Of a DNA stretch of 64,000 bases, positions 1 through 8,641 are shown piece after piece. Under the pieces are notes generated by a model that did not search any database, was not told the DNA's origin, and saw only the letters and a program-made list of their open reading frames with translations. Numbering within the stretch: the first letter of the stretch is position 1; each line of letters begins with the position of its first letter. Position numbers and translations under genes: made by a program. The DNA lies in NCBI GenBank assembly GCA_003157745.1, contig PMKM01000012.1:3561-67560 (forward strand), in the 5' to 3' direction. The stretch comes from Bryobacterales bacterium. GTDB lineage: Bacteria > Acidobacteriota > Terriglobia > Bryobacterales > Bryobacteraceae.

Positions 1-1589
1 GTGCGGATTTCGTGGCTCATGTTAGCCACGAACTCGCTTTTGGCCAGGTTGCCGGCCACCGCCGACTCCTTTAGGGCGGCCGACTGCTTCAACTGCGAGC
101 CGATGACCTCGCTCTGCCGCTTGATGCGGCTCCGCAATACCGTCACCCAGCCAAGTGCGGCCAATGCGATCGCGAGCGCCAATGCGAGCACGCGAAGGGT
201 GTGGGTAGCGTTCCACCAAGGCGGCTGGTGGACCACCACAACGTCGCCGGGCGACCGCAGTAGGATTTGAAACGACTTGGGAACCTCAAAGCCTTCTCGC
301 AGCATGCTCTTTTCGCCATTCGGCTGCACAGCGCAGATGCCGGTTACTCTGAGGACGCTTCCCGCCTCCCAAACGGGCTCGGCCTGCCCCGGGGACTGAC
401 TGGGCCGGATCACCGAGAACACGTACTTTCCGGACGACAAAACAATGGCGGGGTCTTTGGCGGCCGGCTCCTCGCCAATCAATCGGCCCTCCAGTGTGAC
501 CAACTGCGCGTCGTGGTCGCCGCTGAGAGCCTCTTTCGCCGTGACGGAAAAAGGGACGGTCGTCTGTCCGGTTCCCGACGCCTGGTAGGCGGCATCGGTC
601 AGCGTGGGTGCAAAGCCGCCTATCGCTGGATAGCCGATCACGTCGGCGACGTCACCCGGATGCAGAGGCGTCGACTGGCTGGTCTGAGCGCACAGACCGT
701 TCTCTGCATCCTGAATGCAGATCTCGTGACCGGGCCGAAGCAGCGTCACGGCCCCGCGAGTATGAACACGGCGGCGATAGGCGATGTTCGGCGTGAAGTT
801 CAGTAGGGTATTCACGGGTACCGCTGGTGTGGCGAATGGATGCGCGGGGGGAGGCTTCTCGACTCTAACTGTGGCGAGACCGGGAAACAGGAGGTGTACG
901 CCGGTCAACTGCCATCGATGATTGAACGTGGGCGCGCACGTGCCGCGAATCGTCACTTCGGCATCGACCAGACCGGTATAGTCGGCACCGGCTTCCCTCA
1001 CGGTTGTGGCGGCGGTATTGCCGTCGCCTAGCGCCAGATGCAGGATGACGTCCTCGCCAAGATCGCTGATTGAACGAACGACTCCTTCGACCTCCACCCA
1101 CTGCGAATCTTCCTCGCCGGTCAGCATCCGGGTCAGACCGACGCGTGGCGCGGTTGCTGGCAGAGTGGACTCGCCAAGCACGCGCACCGTGGCGTGAGCG
1201 ATAATCGGCGCAAAGTCGCCTGGGCCGGTAACGCCCGTCACCTCGACCAATTGGCCCGGTTTCAGGGGAACCGCGGGCGCCTGGGAGAGTGCCACGAAGA
1301 CGCCGCGCGTGCGATCAGCGACAAACAGCGCCGGGCGCCGCGCATCGATGCTCGTGTCATAGTATGTAACCACCGCGCGGATGACAACCGGGTAGCCGCG
1401 CTTGGATTCCTGGATGGTTAACTGGTGGGCGGCACTGGCTGTGGTGAGAGTTGGCAAAGCCGCAGCCTGGCTCTGTGCCAGCAGGAGCGTGGCTCGGAAC
1501 ACGGCCGCGAGGGACACGAGTCCGAGGACACACCCAAAGGGAAACGATCCCTTCGACGGCCTCGACCGGGGGTGCCGCGCAATCCTCAC
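1..1589 (-). CDS. sensor histidine kinase, N-terminal part (cut by window edge)
   Basis: This reading frame has no ATG but stays open from about 1680 down to base 1. It encodes a hydrophobic N-terminus (FGCVLGLVSLAAVF), about 400 residues of beta-rich sequence with OB-fold-like repeats (QLVEVTGV, WVEVEGVV, LVTLEGRL), a membrane helix (LRVLALALAIALAALGWVTV) and then KSEFVANMSHEIR. That last motif is the phospho-acceptor H-box of HisKA kinases, so the ATPase domain lies beyond the left edge. The periplasmic part probably senses a ligand, which is inference. GTG at 1589 is my choice of start; no clear ribosome site decides it. Confidence 0.8.
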   Translation of the reverse strand, partial: MRIARHPRSRPSKGSFPFGCVLGLVSLAAVFRATLLLAQSQAAALPTLTTASAAHQLTIQESKRGYPVVIRAVVTYYDTSIDARRPALFVADRTRGVFVALSQAPAVPLKPGQLVEVTGVTGPGDFAPIIAHATVRVLGESTLPATAPRVGLTRMLTGEEDSQWVEVEGVVRSISDLGEDVILHLALGDGNTAATTVREAGADYTGLVDAEVTIRGTCAPTFNHRWQLTGVHLLFPGLATVRVEKPPPAHPFATPAVPVNTLLNFTPNIAYRRRVHTRGAVTLLRPGHEICIQDAENGLCAQTSQSTPLHPGDVADVIGYPAIGGFAPTLTDAAYQASGTGQTTVPFSVTAKEALSGDHDAQLVTLEGRLIGEEPAAKDPAIVLSSGKYVFSVIRPSQSPGQAEPVWEAGSVLRVTGICAVQPNGEKSMLREGFEVPKSFQILLRSPGDVVVVHQPPWWNATHTLRVLALALAIALAALGWVTVLRSRIKRQSEVIGSQLKQSAALKESAVAGNLAKSEFVANMSHEIR

Positions 1590-1984
1590 TAATACCCATA
1601 TCGGCTCTTCCCCAGCGAAACAATAGCTGGGCTCATCGACATTCGATGAGCAGGGGCGGAGAACGCGATCCCGGCCAAAATGGCCCGGAAGGCGCGCCGC
1701 GCCGCCCTGCTGCCCGATATTGGCATCGCGCCTGGAACGCGCGCATCCTCCCGCCGATTCATGAAGACGCAACGGCCCGCCATTTATACGTGCCGGTCCA
1801 AGCCGGCATTGGAGCGCCGCCACATCGCGTCACTATTCGGCTCGTCCTTTCGTACCGCTGGTGGTCGCGCCGTCGCTCGCGCAGGGATCCGGGTCCGCCA
1901 AGGGTCTTCACCAGCCGGCCGACGCGGCAGCCGCGGTCATCTGCACAGATCGCGGGCGACGGCCTGGATACGCACGCTGCCCGT
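1590..1984. other. intergenic gap, no gene recognised
   Basis: About 395 bases separate the kinase start from the end of the next minus-strand gene. Open frames here look like compositional noise and match no family I recognise. A small perfect inverted repeat (CTCATCG, five-base loop, CGATGAG) lies at 1632-1650 and has no T-run. Confidence 0.4.
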
Positions 1985-2920
1985 CTACGGCCTGGAATCC
2001 GGCGTGGGGCGGACGTAGTGACCGGTTCGCTTGTCGACCGGTAGGCTCACGCCCGACAGGAACCCGCGGCAGAAGGACCGGAGCTTTCTGAGCCTTCTTT
2101 TTCGGGGACCCAGTCCGGCGCCGGCCCCGGAACGGCCCAGCATCCATCTGGCCGCGAGGCGCAGCAGCAGGGGGACAATCCGCCATTGTCCGGTCTTCAC
2201 CGGTTTCGCCATCATGGCCCCGGTTCCTCCCCAATAGCCATCGATCAGGGCCGGCATTTGTTCCCATGTGCGAAACCCGTAATGCGTCACCCAGATGGCC
2301 GGCGTTTCGTAGATCCACTGGCCGGCCAGCAGCGCGCGCAGGGCCAGGTCTCCCTCATCGGCGGCCTGGAATCGGCTGCCGGGCCCCAACATCTCATCGA
2401 AGCCGTTGAGCGATTGCCACACGCTGCGCCGCACCGCCATGCACGCGCCCATTCCTTCGACCTGGTTCTTGTCTTGAACGCCTCGGGCGAGAAACGGCTG
2501 CCGCCGTATGTACGCCGGAATGCAGCCCATCGCGCGGTCCTGGGGAGCGGGCAGAACATTGCCGAACACAATCCCGATCCGGTCGTTCCCGGCGAATGCG
2601 GCTTCGATCTGGCGGAGCCAGTCGGCCGAAACCTGGCAGTCGTCGTCGGTTAACGCCACCAGCGCCGCGCGCGCCTCGCGGATTCCGATGTTCAGTCCCG
2701 CCGACTTGCCCGCCGTCGCGCTGCGCAGGTAGCGCAGGCGCGGGTCGCTCGAGAACGGAGCCAGCGCGGCCTCGGTAAGGCCGTCGGCGCTCTGGTCGAC
2801 CACGATCAGCTCAAAATCGGCATGGTCGTTCTGGAGAATCGTGCGGACTGCGTCCGGAATCGCATGGGCGCGATCGCGCGTCGAGAGAACCACGGAGATG
2901 AGTGTGCGCGGCTCAGTCAT
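1985..2920 (-). CDS. glycosyltransferase family 2
   Basis: A 311-residue GT-A glycosyltransferase. The N-terminus ISVVLSTRDRA is the nucleotide-binding beta strand, FELIVVDQSADG follows, and LVALTDDDCQVS carries the DxD-type metal site at about residue 90. The segment GFDEMLGPGSRFQAADEGDL is the usual acceptor-side motif with the ED-like catalytic pair. It should transfer a sugar from a nucleotide sugar to a surface glycan; donor and acceptor are unknown. I chose ATG at 2920 because it overlaps the stop of the upstream GT2 gene (ATGACTGA), which implies translational coupling. An in-frame upstream extension to 2965 is less likely. Confidence 0.88.
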   Translation of the reverse strand: MTEPRTLISVVLSTRDRAHAIPDAVRTILQNDHADFELIVVDQSADGLTEAALAPFSSDPRLRYLRSATAGKSAGLNIGIREARAALVALTDDDCQVSADWLRQIEAAFAGNDRIGIVFGNVLPAPQDRAMGCIPAYIRRQPFLARGVQDKNQVEGMGACMAVRRSVWQSLNGFDEMLGPGSRFQAADEGDLALRALLAGQWIYETPAIWVTHYGFRTWEQMPALIDGYWGGTGAMMAKPVKTGQWRIVPLLLRLAARWMLGRSGAGAGLGPRKRRLRKLRSFCRGFLSGVSLPVDKRTGHYVRPTPDSRP

Positions 2921-3905
2921 GCGATTGCTCCCGGGTTTCGACGACTGGGCGCAACGGCTCTCCATGTGCGTCCCGCCTCCTCGAATCCAGGAACACCGAG
3001 AGGCGGCTGCGCATTTTGGCGGGGACCAGCCAGATCGAGAGATGCGCCAGGAGGTCGATCGGGCGGGGCCTGCCGTGCGCGAAGGCCGCCCACGGCAACA
3101 GCCAGAATGCCTTCCAGTGGCCGCCGCGCGCGGCCGTGGAACTCGTCGACGTCAACACGAACGAAGCACGGGCGCGCGGCGTCGCCAAGTGGCGGCGCGC
3201 TTCGATCCAGTCGAGAGTGTACCGCCAATCGGCCGTATTGCTGATTCGCGGACGGTTGGTCTCCATATGCCAAACGGCCAGCGGCTCCGCACTCGGCGGA
3301 AAAACAATCCTTGTGCCCGCTATGGCAGTGGCGCGCAATAACCAGTCCACATCGTTGTACCTTGGAAGGCTCTCGTCGAAGGGAATCCGCAGGAGTAGAT
3401 CCTTCGAGGTCAGAACGGCGGAGGGCAGCACGATGCCATCGCCGGCGCGCAGGCCGTGCTGGCAGAACAGGTACTCGCTGACAGATTCGTCCGTCGCCGG
3501 CGCGCGGCGGGGCCAGACCAAATCGCCCTCTTCACTGCGCGCGAAGAAGCGGCAGGAGACGATTGGGTGGGGACATGGGCACTGTTCGGCGGTCCGCAAT
3601 TGGATCTCGAGCTTTTCGGGAAGCCACTCGTCGTCGTCGTCGAGAAACGCGATCCAGCGGCTGTAGGCCTCGCTCACGCCCACGTTGCGGGCGCCCGAGG
3701 CTCCCACGCGGGTGGGCAGCGCCTTCACGCGCAATCGCGGATCGCCGATCGAAGCCAGCGCTTCGAGCGTCTCGGGATCGGGGCCGTCCACGACCACGAT
3801 CGCTTCGATCTCGCCCATGGTTTGTCCCAGGACACCGCGTATCGCGCGCAGCACCAGTTGCGGCCTCTGCACCGTGGGGATGATCACTGAGACCCGGGGA
3901 GTCAA
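2913..3905 (-). CDS. glycosyltransferase family 2
   Basis: A 330-residue GT2 enzyme starting VSVIIPTVQRPQLVLRAI, with IEAIVVVDGPD, the expected small-residue stretch GASGARNVGV and the metal-binding run IAFLDDDDEW at about residue 90. The middle (YNDVDWLLRA) resembles the acceptor-side acidic motif. The start codon is TTG inside TTGA, overlapping the stop of the radical SAM gene; the 3' end overlaps the next GT2 by 8 bases. The three genes therefore form one coupled operon. The substrate is unknown. Confidence 0.87.
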   Translation of the reverse strand: MTPRVSVIIPTVQRPQLVLRAIRGVLGQTMGEIEAIVVVDGPDPETLEALASIGDPRLRVKALPTRVGASGARNVGVSEAYSRWIAFLDDDDEWLPEKLEIQLRTAEQCPCPHPIVSCRFFARSEEGDLVWPRRAPATDESVSEYLFCQHGLRAGDGIVLPSAVLTSKDLLLRIPFDESLPRYNDVDWLLRATAIAGTRIVFPPSAEPLAVWHMETNRPRISNTADWRYTLDWIEARRHLATPRARASFVLTSTSSTAARGGHWKAFWLLPWAAFAHGRPRPIDLLAHLSIWLVPAKMRSRLSVFLDSRRRDAHGEPLRPVVETREQSHD

Positions 3906-4915
3906 GGCCGCTCCGGCTGAGAGAAAGCTGCGATCCGATTGCCAAGCTCCCGGCGAATGCCGCGGATCGTAACCAGCGTCTGCCGCAGCGCTCCGGGCTC
4001 ATCCTGGCACGGATAGTTCGCCGCGGCGTCTTTCTGGAAACTCGAATAGCGCAGGCAGAAATAGGGGCAGTGCTCGTCATTACATGGCCGGTCGTCGGGG
4101 AATAGATGGAGCCGGCGCTCGAAGATGTTCCCCAACTCGGTTTTCGCTCCGCAACGGAAGATTCTGCCGTCATAGCCGATCGAGACGAACAGCCTGCCCG
4201 CGGAGCAGGGAATGCCGGTGAAATCGGGCACTCCATCGAGATAATCGCGATCGAGCATCGGGTTGATGGTGATCGATTCCCAATCCGGCTGGCACGTGCC
4301 CGTTTTCGCGACGAGTCCCGCTTGCTCGGAGAAGCGGCGGAACTTGGTGCGCTCCGCTTCGGTATAGGCCTGCGGGTACCGGCGGCCTTCGTAAGCGCCC
4401 CGAATCGCCTTGGGAATCAAGGGAACCCCCAACGCGGCAAAGGCTTCCTCCACGCGCGGGAAGTCGTCAAAGGCCGCCGGCGTCATCACCAGCGACGCGT
4501 AGAGCGGGAAGCCGCCTTCGACCAGGCACGCAACATTGGTCCATAGATTCCGCCAGCCATTCCGGCGATCGCGTTCTTCCACGTGAACGCCGCAATGAAC
4601 GAATTGAACACGCGCCGGGTCGATCTCCGCGGCGAATTCGCGTACTCGGCCGGAGGAGAGGTTGGAGTTGAGCGAGACGTAATGCCGCGACGTGAGGGTT
4701 CGGCAAAGGTATACGAAGCCGGGGTAAAAGAACGGCTCACCCCCGGTCAGATGCAGCATCCAGGTTTTCCCGGTTGAATCGAAGAAATCGAGCAGTTCCT
4801 CCGGCGACATGCGTCCGACCAGGTGGTGCTCGGTCGAGGAGCGCGCAAAACAGTACTCGCAATCGTAATTGCAGAGCAGGTTGAGCGACCAGTCGGCTTC
4901 AATGTCGAATTTCAT
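3902..4915 (-). CDS. radical SAM protein with extra C-terminal cysteines
   Basis: A 337-residue radical SAM enzyme. The cluster motif is C15-x3-C19-x2-C22 (CNYDCEYC), followed by the GGEP motif (LTGGEPFFYP) at about residue 58. The C-terminal third adds cysteines (CSAGRLFVSIGYDGRIFRC, CNDEHCPYFC) resembling SPASM or twitch auxiliary-cluster domains. Such enzymes modify peptides, sugars or cofactors. Being coupled to two GT2 genes and next to a GT39-like gene suggests glycan or glycopeptide modification, but that is inference from context. The last bases overlap the following GT2 start (TTGA). Confidence 0.85.
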   Translation of the reverse strand: MKFDIEADWSLNLLCNYDCEYCFARSSTEHHLVGRMSPEELLDFFDSTGKTWMLHLTGGEPFFYPGFVYLCRTLTSRHYVSLNSNLSSGRVREFAAEIDPARVQFVHCGVHVEERDRRNGWRNLWTNVACLVEGGFPLYASLVMTPAAFDDFPRVEEAFAALGVPLIPKAIRGAYEGRRYPQAYTEAERTKFRRFSEQAGLVAKTGTCQPDWESITINPMLDRDYLDGVPDFTGIPCSAGRLFVSIGYDGRIFRCGAKTELGNIFERRLHLFPDDRPCNDEHCPYFCLRYSSFQKDAAANYPCQDEPGALRQTLVTIRGIRRELGNRIAAFSQPERP

Positions 4916-4966
4916 CCCGGGTGCAAGCCCAATTATGTGTGACGCTCATTGCTGCGCATTTGTTAC

Positions 4967-6646
4967 CTACTGCGCCGCGGCCTTCTGAAAACGGTATAAC
5001 TCGAAGGTCGGGCGGCCGTGCGCGTCCGGTATCACGCGCAGCAGGCGGCGTTCGAAACCGTAGTCCTGGGCGAAGGCGTCCAGGCGCAAACGGATAGCAG
5101 GGAAAAATTCGAAAGCTGGTATGTGCGTCACCCAGATTGCATCGGGTGTGGAGATCATGGCGAGCAGCCAATCGCGGTCGGCCAGCCGCATGCCCAGCGC
5201 CGGCGCCGGGTCCATCCCGCTGCGCAACGGCAGCGCTCCGCGGTCGAGCAGGCGCAGGCTCTCGATGATGTTCCAGTCGGCGCAGTAAACGGCGGATGGG
5301 CGCCTCGCCATCAGGTCGGCCGAGAGCGGAAACAGGGCATCGCTCCAGGTGCGGCTGCCGCCGTTGCGCACCGAGTCGCGAAAATATTCATTGGTGACTA
5401 TGACGTCGGAGCCAACGAGTAGTGCCGACATGATGGCAACTGCCGGAATACCGGCACGTCCGAGACGGCGCGAGGCCGCCGCGAACGAGACCGCCATCGC
5501 CATCGCCGGCAGCGGCCACAGCAGAATCGTGTGGTGCACGCTGCCGCCGGCGCCGCGCGTGGTGGCCATCTGAATCCAGGCGACCGCCATCGCCACCAGC
5601 GCGAATAGAATGGCGCGCAGATCCCGCCCGCGCGCGAACGGCGCCAGCGCCAGCGCCAGCAGGCAGGCCCAGAGCTGCAAGCTGTGCTGCGGATGCCCGA
5701 AGAGCGCGGCGACCCGGTAGCCGAGGCGCTCGGGCCAATTGGCGGCGGGGCGCGGCGCATCCGTTCGCTCGTCTTCGGCGAACATGTAGCCAAACAGCCC
5801 TGCGCCATCGAGCGTGTTGTGAAGGACCTGGATCTTGCCGGGCAACTCGTCCACCGAACGTCCGGCGTTCTCCCGCAACGCGGCCCAATGGTCGTGCATG
5901 CCGGAGAACACCATCGGCGAGGCGCCCGCCAGGAAGGCGACCGTCGCAATCGCCAGCCGCCGCCCGCTCCACGCCGCGGCAATCTGGCGCGGCACCGTCG
6001 CCAGGGCTGCGATTGCCAGCCCCGAGAGCATCCACGCCGCCAGTGTTTTGTCCCACAGCGCCAGGCCGAACAGAAAGAAAGCCGCCGCCAGCCAGACCGA
6101 TTTCGACGACTGGTGGAACTTCACCAGCGACAGCAGGCCGGCACCAATTAGCAGGTGCTGCAACGCCACCGGGCCCCAGTCGAACGTGCTCGTCAACAGG
6201 TACTGCGAATCGGCCGCCAGAATGGCGCAGCCGATCACTGCGGCGCGCGTGCCCACCGTCGCGCGCAGGAAGCGATAGAAGATCCAGATGCTGGCCGCGC
6301 CGGCCAGCAGGGCGGGGAAGCGCAGCGGCCAAACGCCGGTTCCCCAATAGTGAAAGATCGGCCGCCAGATCCACGTCTTCAGCGTGCCCAGGTAGCTCAT
6401 ATGCATTAGTGGGATGCGGGCATGGCCGAAGTGGCAGGCATAGTACCAATACTTCGGTTGATAGAGCGGACCGGCCGGCAGCGCCTCGTCGGACTCGATG
6501 CCGAGGCTGCCGATGAACGCCATCCCCGAGAGCAGGAAGAAGGCGATCGCGGTGGCGGCGATAACTCGCTCGCGAATTTCGGTTTGGAATCGCAAGGTGT
6601 GTCTCTTGGCGGGACTAGCGTCTCCCGATGCGGCTGAAGTAAACAT
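4967..6646 (-). CDS. GT39/GT-C type membrane glycosyltransferase
   Basis: A 559-residue polytopic membrane protein. The first helix (VIAATAIAFFLLSGMAFIG) leads into a loop with SLGIESDEA, the Asp-Glu pair typical of GT-C enzymes of the PMT/ArnT type, which use lipid-phosphate sugars at the outer face of the membrane. About ten further helices follow, then a soluble C-terminal domain. I chose ATG 6646 (MFTSAASGD) because the upstream extension is arginine/proline-rich, non-homologous-looking and crosses a tandem repeat. It lies 51 bases upstream of the radical SAM gene in the same orientation and probably belongs to the same pathway. Confidence 0.82.
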   Translation of the reverse strand: MFTSAASGDASPAKRHTLRFQTEIRERVIAATAIAFFLLSGMAFIGSLGIESDEALPAGPLYQPKYWYYACHFGHARIPLMHMSYLGTLKTWIWRPIFHYWGTGVWPLRFPALLAGAASIWIFYRFLRATVGTRAAVIGCAILAADSQYLLTSTFDWGPVALQHLLIGAGLLSLVKFHQSSKSVWLAAAFFLFGLALWDKTLAAWMLSGLAIAALATVPRQIAAAWSGRRLAIATVAFLAGASPMVFSGMHDHWAALRENAGRSVDELPGKIQVLHNTLDGAGLFGYMFAEDERTDAPRPAANWPERLGYRVAALFGHPQHSLQLWACLLALALAPFARGRDLRAILFALVAMAVAWIQMATTRGAGGSVHHTILLWPLPAMAMAVSFAAASRRLGRAGIPAVAIMSALLVGSDVIVTNEYFRDSVRNGGSRTWSDALFPLSADLMARRPSAVYCADWNIIESLRLLDRGALPLRSGMDPAPALGMRLADRDWLLAMISTPDAIWVTHIPAFEFFPAIRLRLDAFAQDYGFERRLLRVIPDAHGRPTFELYRFQKAAAQ

Positions 6647-7306
6647 TGTATGATGCGGCTGGAAGCGCCGCGGCCTGGTGGCGGGACATAGGGGTGGGAC
6701 GGGCGCCGCAATTGGGCCTCGCGCCCATTGGGCCTCGCGCCCATGGGAACCGTTGCGGGTAGGTGTATACTGAATCCGCAGGCGGGTTGCCGCATCCAAT
6801 TCGAAAGCGCGATATCCGTAATCGCGCACGGAAGCGGACGCCCTGCGATGCTGGCGCTCCAGCCGGCAGAACGCCAAGCGCAGCCTCGCCAAGCTGGTGC
6901 GTTCCTTTTAGATATGGACCTGGAGCGAGTACGGTACGCCTCTGTGCGTGCACTGGATCACGCCGAGGCAGGGAAGCCCCAGTTCGCGCCGCCCGTTGAA
7001 ATGTGGCTCCGCGCGAAAGCGCGTTCACCGGCACTGAAGATTTTCTTGATTCTGCCGATTAGTGAACCGGTACGGTTGAGTCCTTTGTTCCGCTGTGCAG
7101 GAGAGCGAGATGATTTGGCATTAGGGTTGCTGAGTATCGGCTAATCGGGCCAGCGCTCGATAATCGGGGTGAGCAAGTTAGCCTTGACTAAGCGCTGACT
7201 CAGGTGTAACCTTTGGCGGCAGTAGTCGTCTATGAGTTTGCCGGAGGGTGACAGGCCACGATAAGGGGATTTAAGCAGGAAAACGTTGGCTGAAGGGAGA
7301 CGAACC
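6647..7306. other. 660-bp intergenic gap
   Basis: It lies between divergent genes (GT39-like on minus, DksA-like on plus). Frames here, including one of 138 codons at 6728-7144, lack any recognisable motif. The only structure I see is the tandem repeat at 6711-6742. Confidence 0.4.
6711..6742. repeat. 16-bp tandem duplication
   Basis: Two perfect head-to-tail copies of ATTGGGCCTCGCGCCC. Each copy contains a GGGC...GCCC inverted repeat, so each can form a small hairpin. It sits about 65 bases upstream of the GT39-like start codon. Confidence 0.8.
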
Positions 7307-7696
7307 ATGAACAGGACAGAGTTGGAAAAATACAAGAGGGTGCTCGAAGCGAAAGCGGGGGAACTCTCGGCCGGGCTGCGCAAGCGGGATGATATCGCGA
7401 TTGAAAAGTCGCCGGATGCACTCGATGAAGTGCAACTGGCCGGGGAACGCGAACTCGCCATTCGCACGCTGGACCGCGAGTCCAGTCTGCTGCGCCAGGT
7501 GAAGGGTGCGCTGACGCGCATTGCCGACGGCAGTTTCGGCACTTGCCTGCATTGCGACGAGGAGATCAAGCCCAAGCGCATCGACGCTGTGCCGTGGACG
7601 AAGTACTGCATTACTTGTCAGGAGGCCGCCGACCGTCACGAATTCGATTCCGATCCGGGCGACGCGGCTCCCGAGTTCCTGGCCGACGCAGCATAA
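7307..7696 (+). CDS. DksA/TraR-type zinc-finger protein
   Basis: A 129-residue protein with an N-terminal coiled coil (LEKYKRVLEAKAGELSAGL) and a C-terminal four-cysteine zinc finger (CLHC ... CITC), the layout of DksA/TraR proteins that enter the RNA polymerase secondary channel. The coiled-coil tip has DALDE, close to the DxxD of true DksA, so RNA polymerase binding is plausible but not shown. ATG 7307 is preferred over 7286 because GAAGGGAG lies just upstream. A strong terminator follows 36 bases after the stop, so it is probably monocistronic. Confidence 0.88.
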   Translation: MNRTELEKYKRVLEAKAGELSAGLRKRDDIAIEKSPDALDEVQLAGERELAIRTLDRESSLLRQVKGALTRIADGSFGTCLHCDEEIKPKRIDAVPWTKYCITCQEAADRHEFDSDPGDAAPEFLADAA

Positions 7697-7731
7697 CGTC
7701 TCCACTTCAGCCTCTGATCCCGGTCTCTCGA

Positions 7732-7771
7732 CGAAGGGCGCGGAAAACATCCCGCGCCCTTCGTGTTTTTT
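7732..7771 (+). terminator. Rho-independent terminator of the DksA-like gene
   Basis: A 12-bp GC-rich stem (CGAAGGGCGCGG / CCGCGCCCTTCG) with an eight-base loop is followed by TGTTTTTT. It stands 36 bases after the stop codon. Confidence 0.9.
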
Positions 7772-7830
7772 GGCGGACCAGTGTCAAACTCCCACGGGCG
7801 CGCGGTGCATCGGTGGACTCTCACCATAAG

Positions 7831-8144
7831 GCTGTACGCGAATCGAATCTCAGCCCGAATTCCGAAGTTCGGCCGCCTTGTATCAGGGCGCGGCTTGAGC
7901 CGTGCCGAAATACAAAGTAATTACGGGGCTTTAGCCCCTGTTCGCCGTGCGGGGGCTAAAGCCCGCCAACGTCATGTCGTTCCGGCACGGCTCAAGCCGT
8001 GCCTTGATACGGGGCCAGCTTTCCCAAAGCCCCGCTATGTGGAAATGCAACTTCGCCGAACTTGACTTCGGAATTCGGAGGAGCCGCGATGGCCCTGTGG
8101 GCCACCAATAGGGATGAAGGCTCGGGTTGACTGCTGTGTGAGCG
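7831..8144. repeat. 89-bp direct repeat, copy 1 (split by an insertion)
   Basis: Bases 7831-7854 plus 8080-8144 together align without gaps to 8229-8317. I count about 10 mismatches in 89. The two halves of this copy are separated by exactly the palindromic element at 7855-8079, so copy 2 acts as the empty site. Confidence 0.75.
7855..8078. mobile_element. MITE/REPIN-like palindromic element
   Basis: The ends are inverted repeats: the left begins CCGAATTCCGAAGTTCGG, and the right (8056-8078) reads CCGAATTCCGAAGTCAAG on the other strand, so 14 bases are identical. Inside lie nested inverted repeats: GTATCA(A/G)GGC(A/G)CGGCTTGAGCCGTGCC-type arms at about 7880-7907 and 7984-8010, and two hairpins with GGGGCTTTAGCCCC (about 7925-7938) and GGGCTAAAGCCC (about 7953-7964). 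There is no open frame for a transposase. With base 8079 it interrupts copy 1 of the flanking 89-bp repeat. No clear target duplication is visible. Confidence 0.65.
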
Positions 8145-8228
8145 GACGAGCCGTGGGTGAATCCGTCTCGCGAGGAGCGAAAGCGCTGTGTGCAGATCCA
8201 GCTCCGATGTGGACACCCGCGCTATATG

Positions 8229-8317
8229 GCTGTATGCGAATCGATTCCCAGCGGAGCCGCGATGGCCCTGTGGGCTACCGATAGGGATGAAGGCTCTGAG
8301 CGACTGCTGCGTGAGCG
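8229..8317. repeat. 89-bp direct repeat, copy 2 (uninterrupted)
   Basis: Starts GCTGTATGCGAATCG and ends GACTGCTGCGTGAGCG. It matches the split copy at 7831-8144. It shows no coding potential and probably belongs to a dispersed intergenic repeat family. Confidence 0.7.
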
Positions 8318-8641
8318 ACACCGCTGTGCGCGAACCCAGCTCCAAAGGAGCGAAAGAGAATAGCCCACGGCGCAAGCCGTCGGGAAAGCTGGAAACAAGC
8401 GTAGCCCCGGAACGGGGCGTAAGTCGTCTTTGCCGCCCTTCTTTCGCAACGCTCCGGGGCTGGCCGGGAACCGCGTACACCATCGGTTACTAGTGCGACG
8501 CCCTTCGGGTTTACGTTGCATACTCCAAACGCTCTACCTCTTTGCGCCAGATTACTCACTTGGCAAGTCCTTCCGGCGATTGTTTTGGGGGATGTGGCGC
8601 AATCGGACCGTGATATCTTCTGATAGTTAGAGACTGCCGGA
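8318..8641. other. repeat-rich intergenic tail, no gene
   Basis: The stretch continues the repeat-rich gap up to the NadD-like gene. It includes short palindromes such as GTAGCCCCGGAACGGGGC (8401-8418). I see no coding signal in it. Confidence 0.4.

Noticed and set aside
1680-2018. Plus-strand 112-codon frame after the kinase start
   Set aside because: Basic, low-complexity sequence with no ribosome site or motif.
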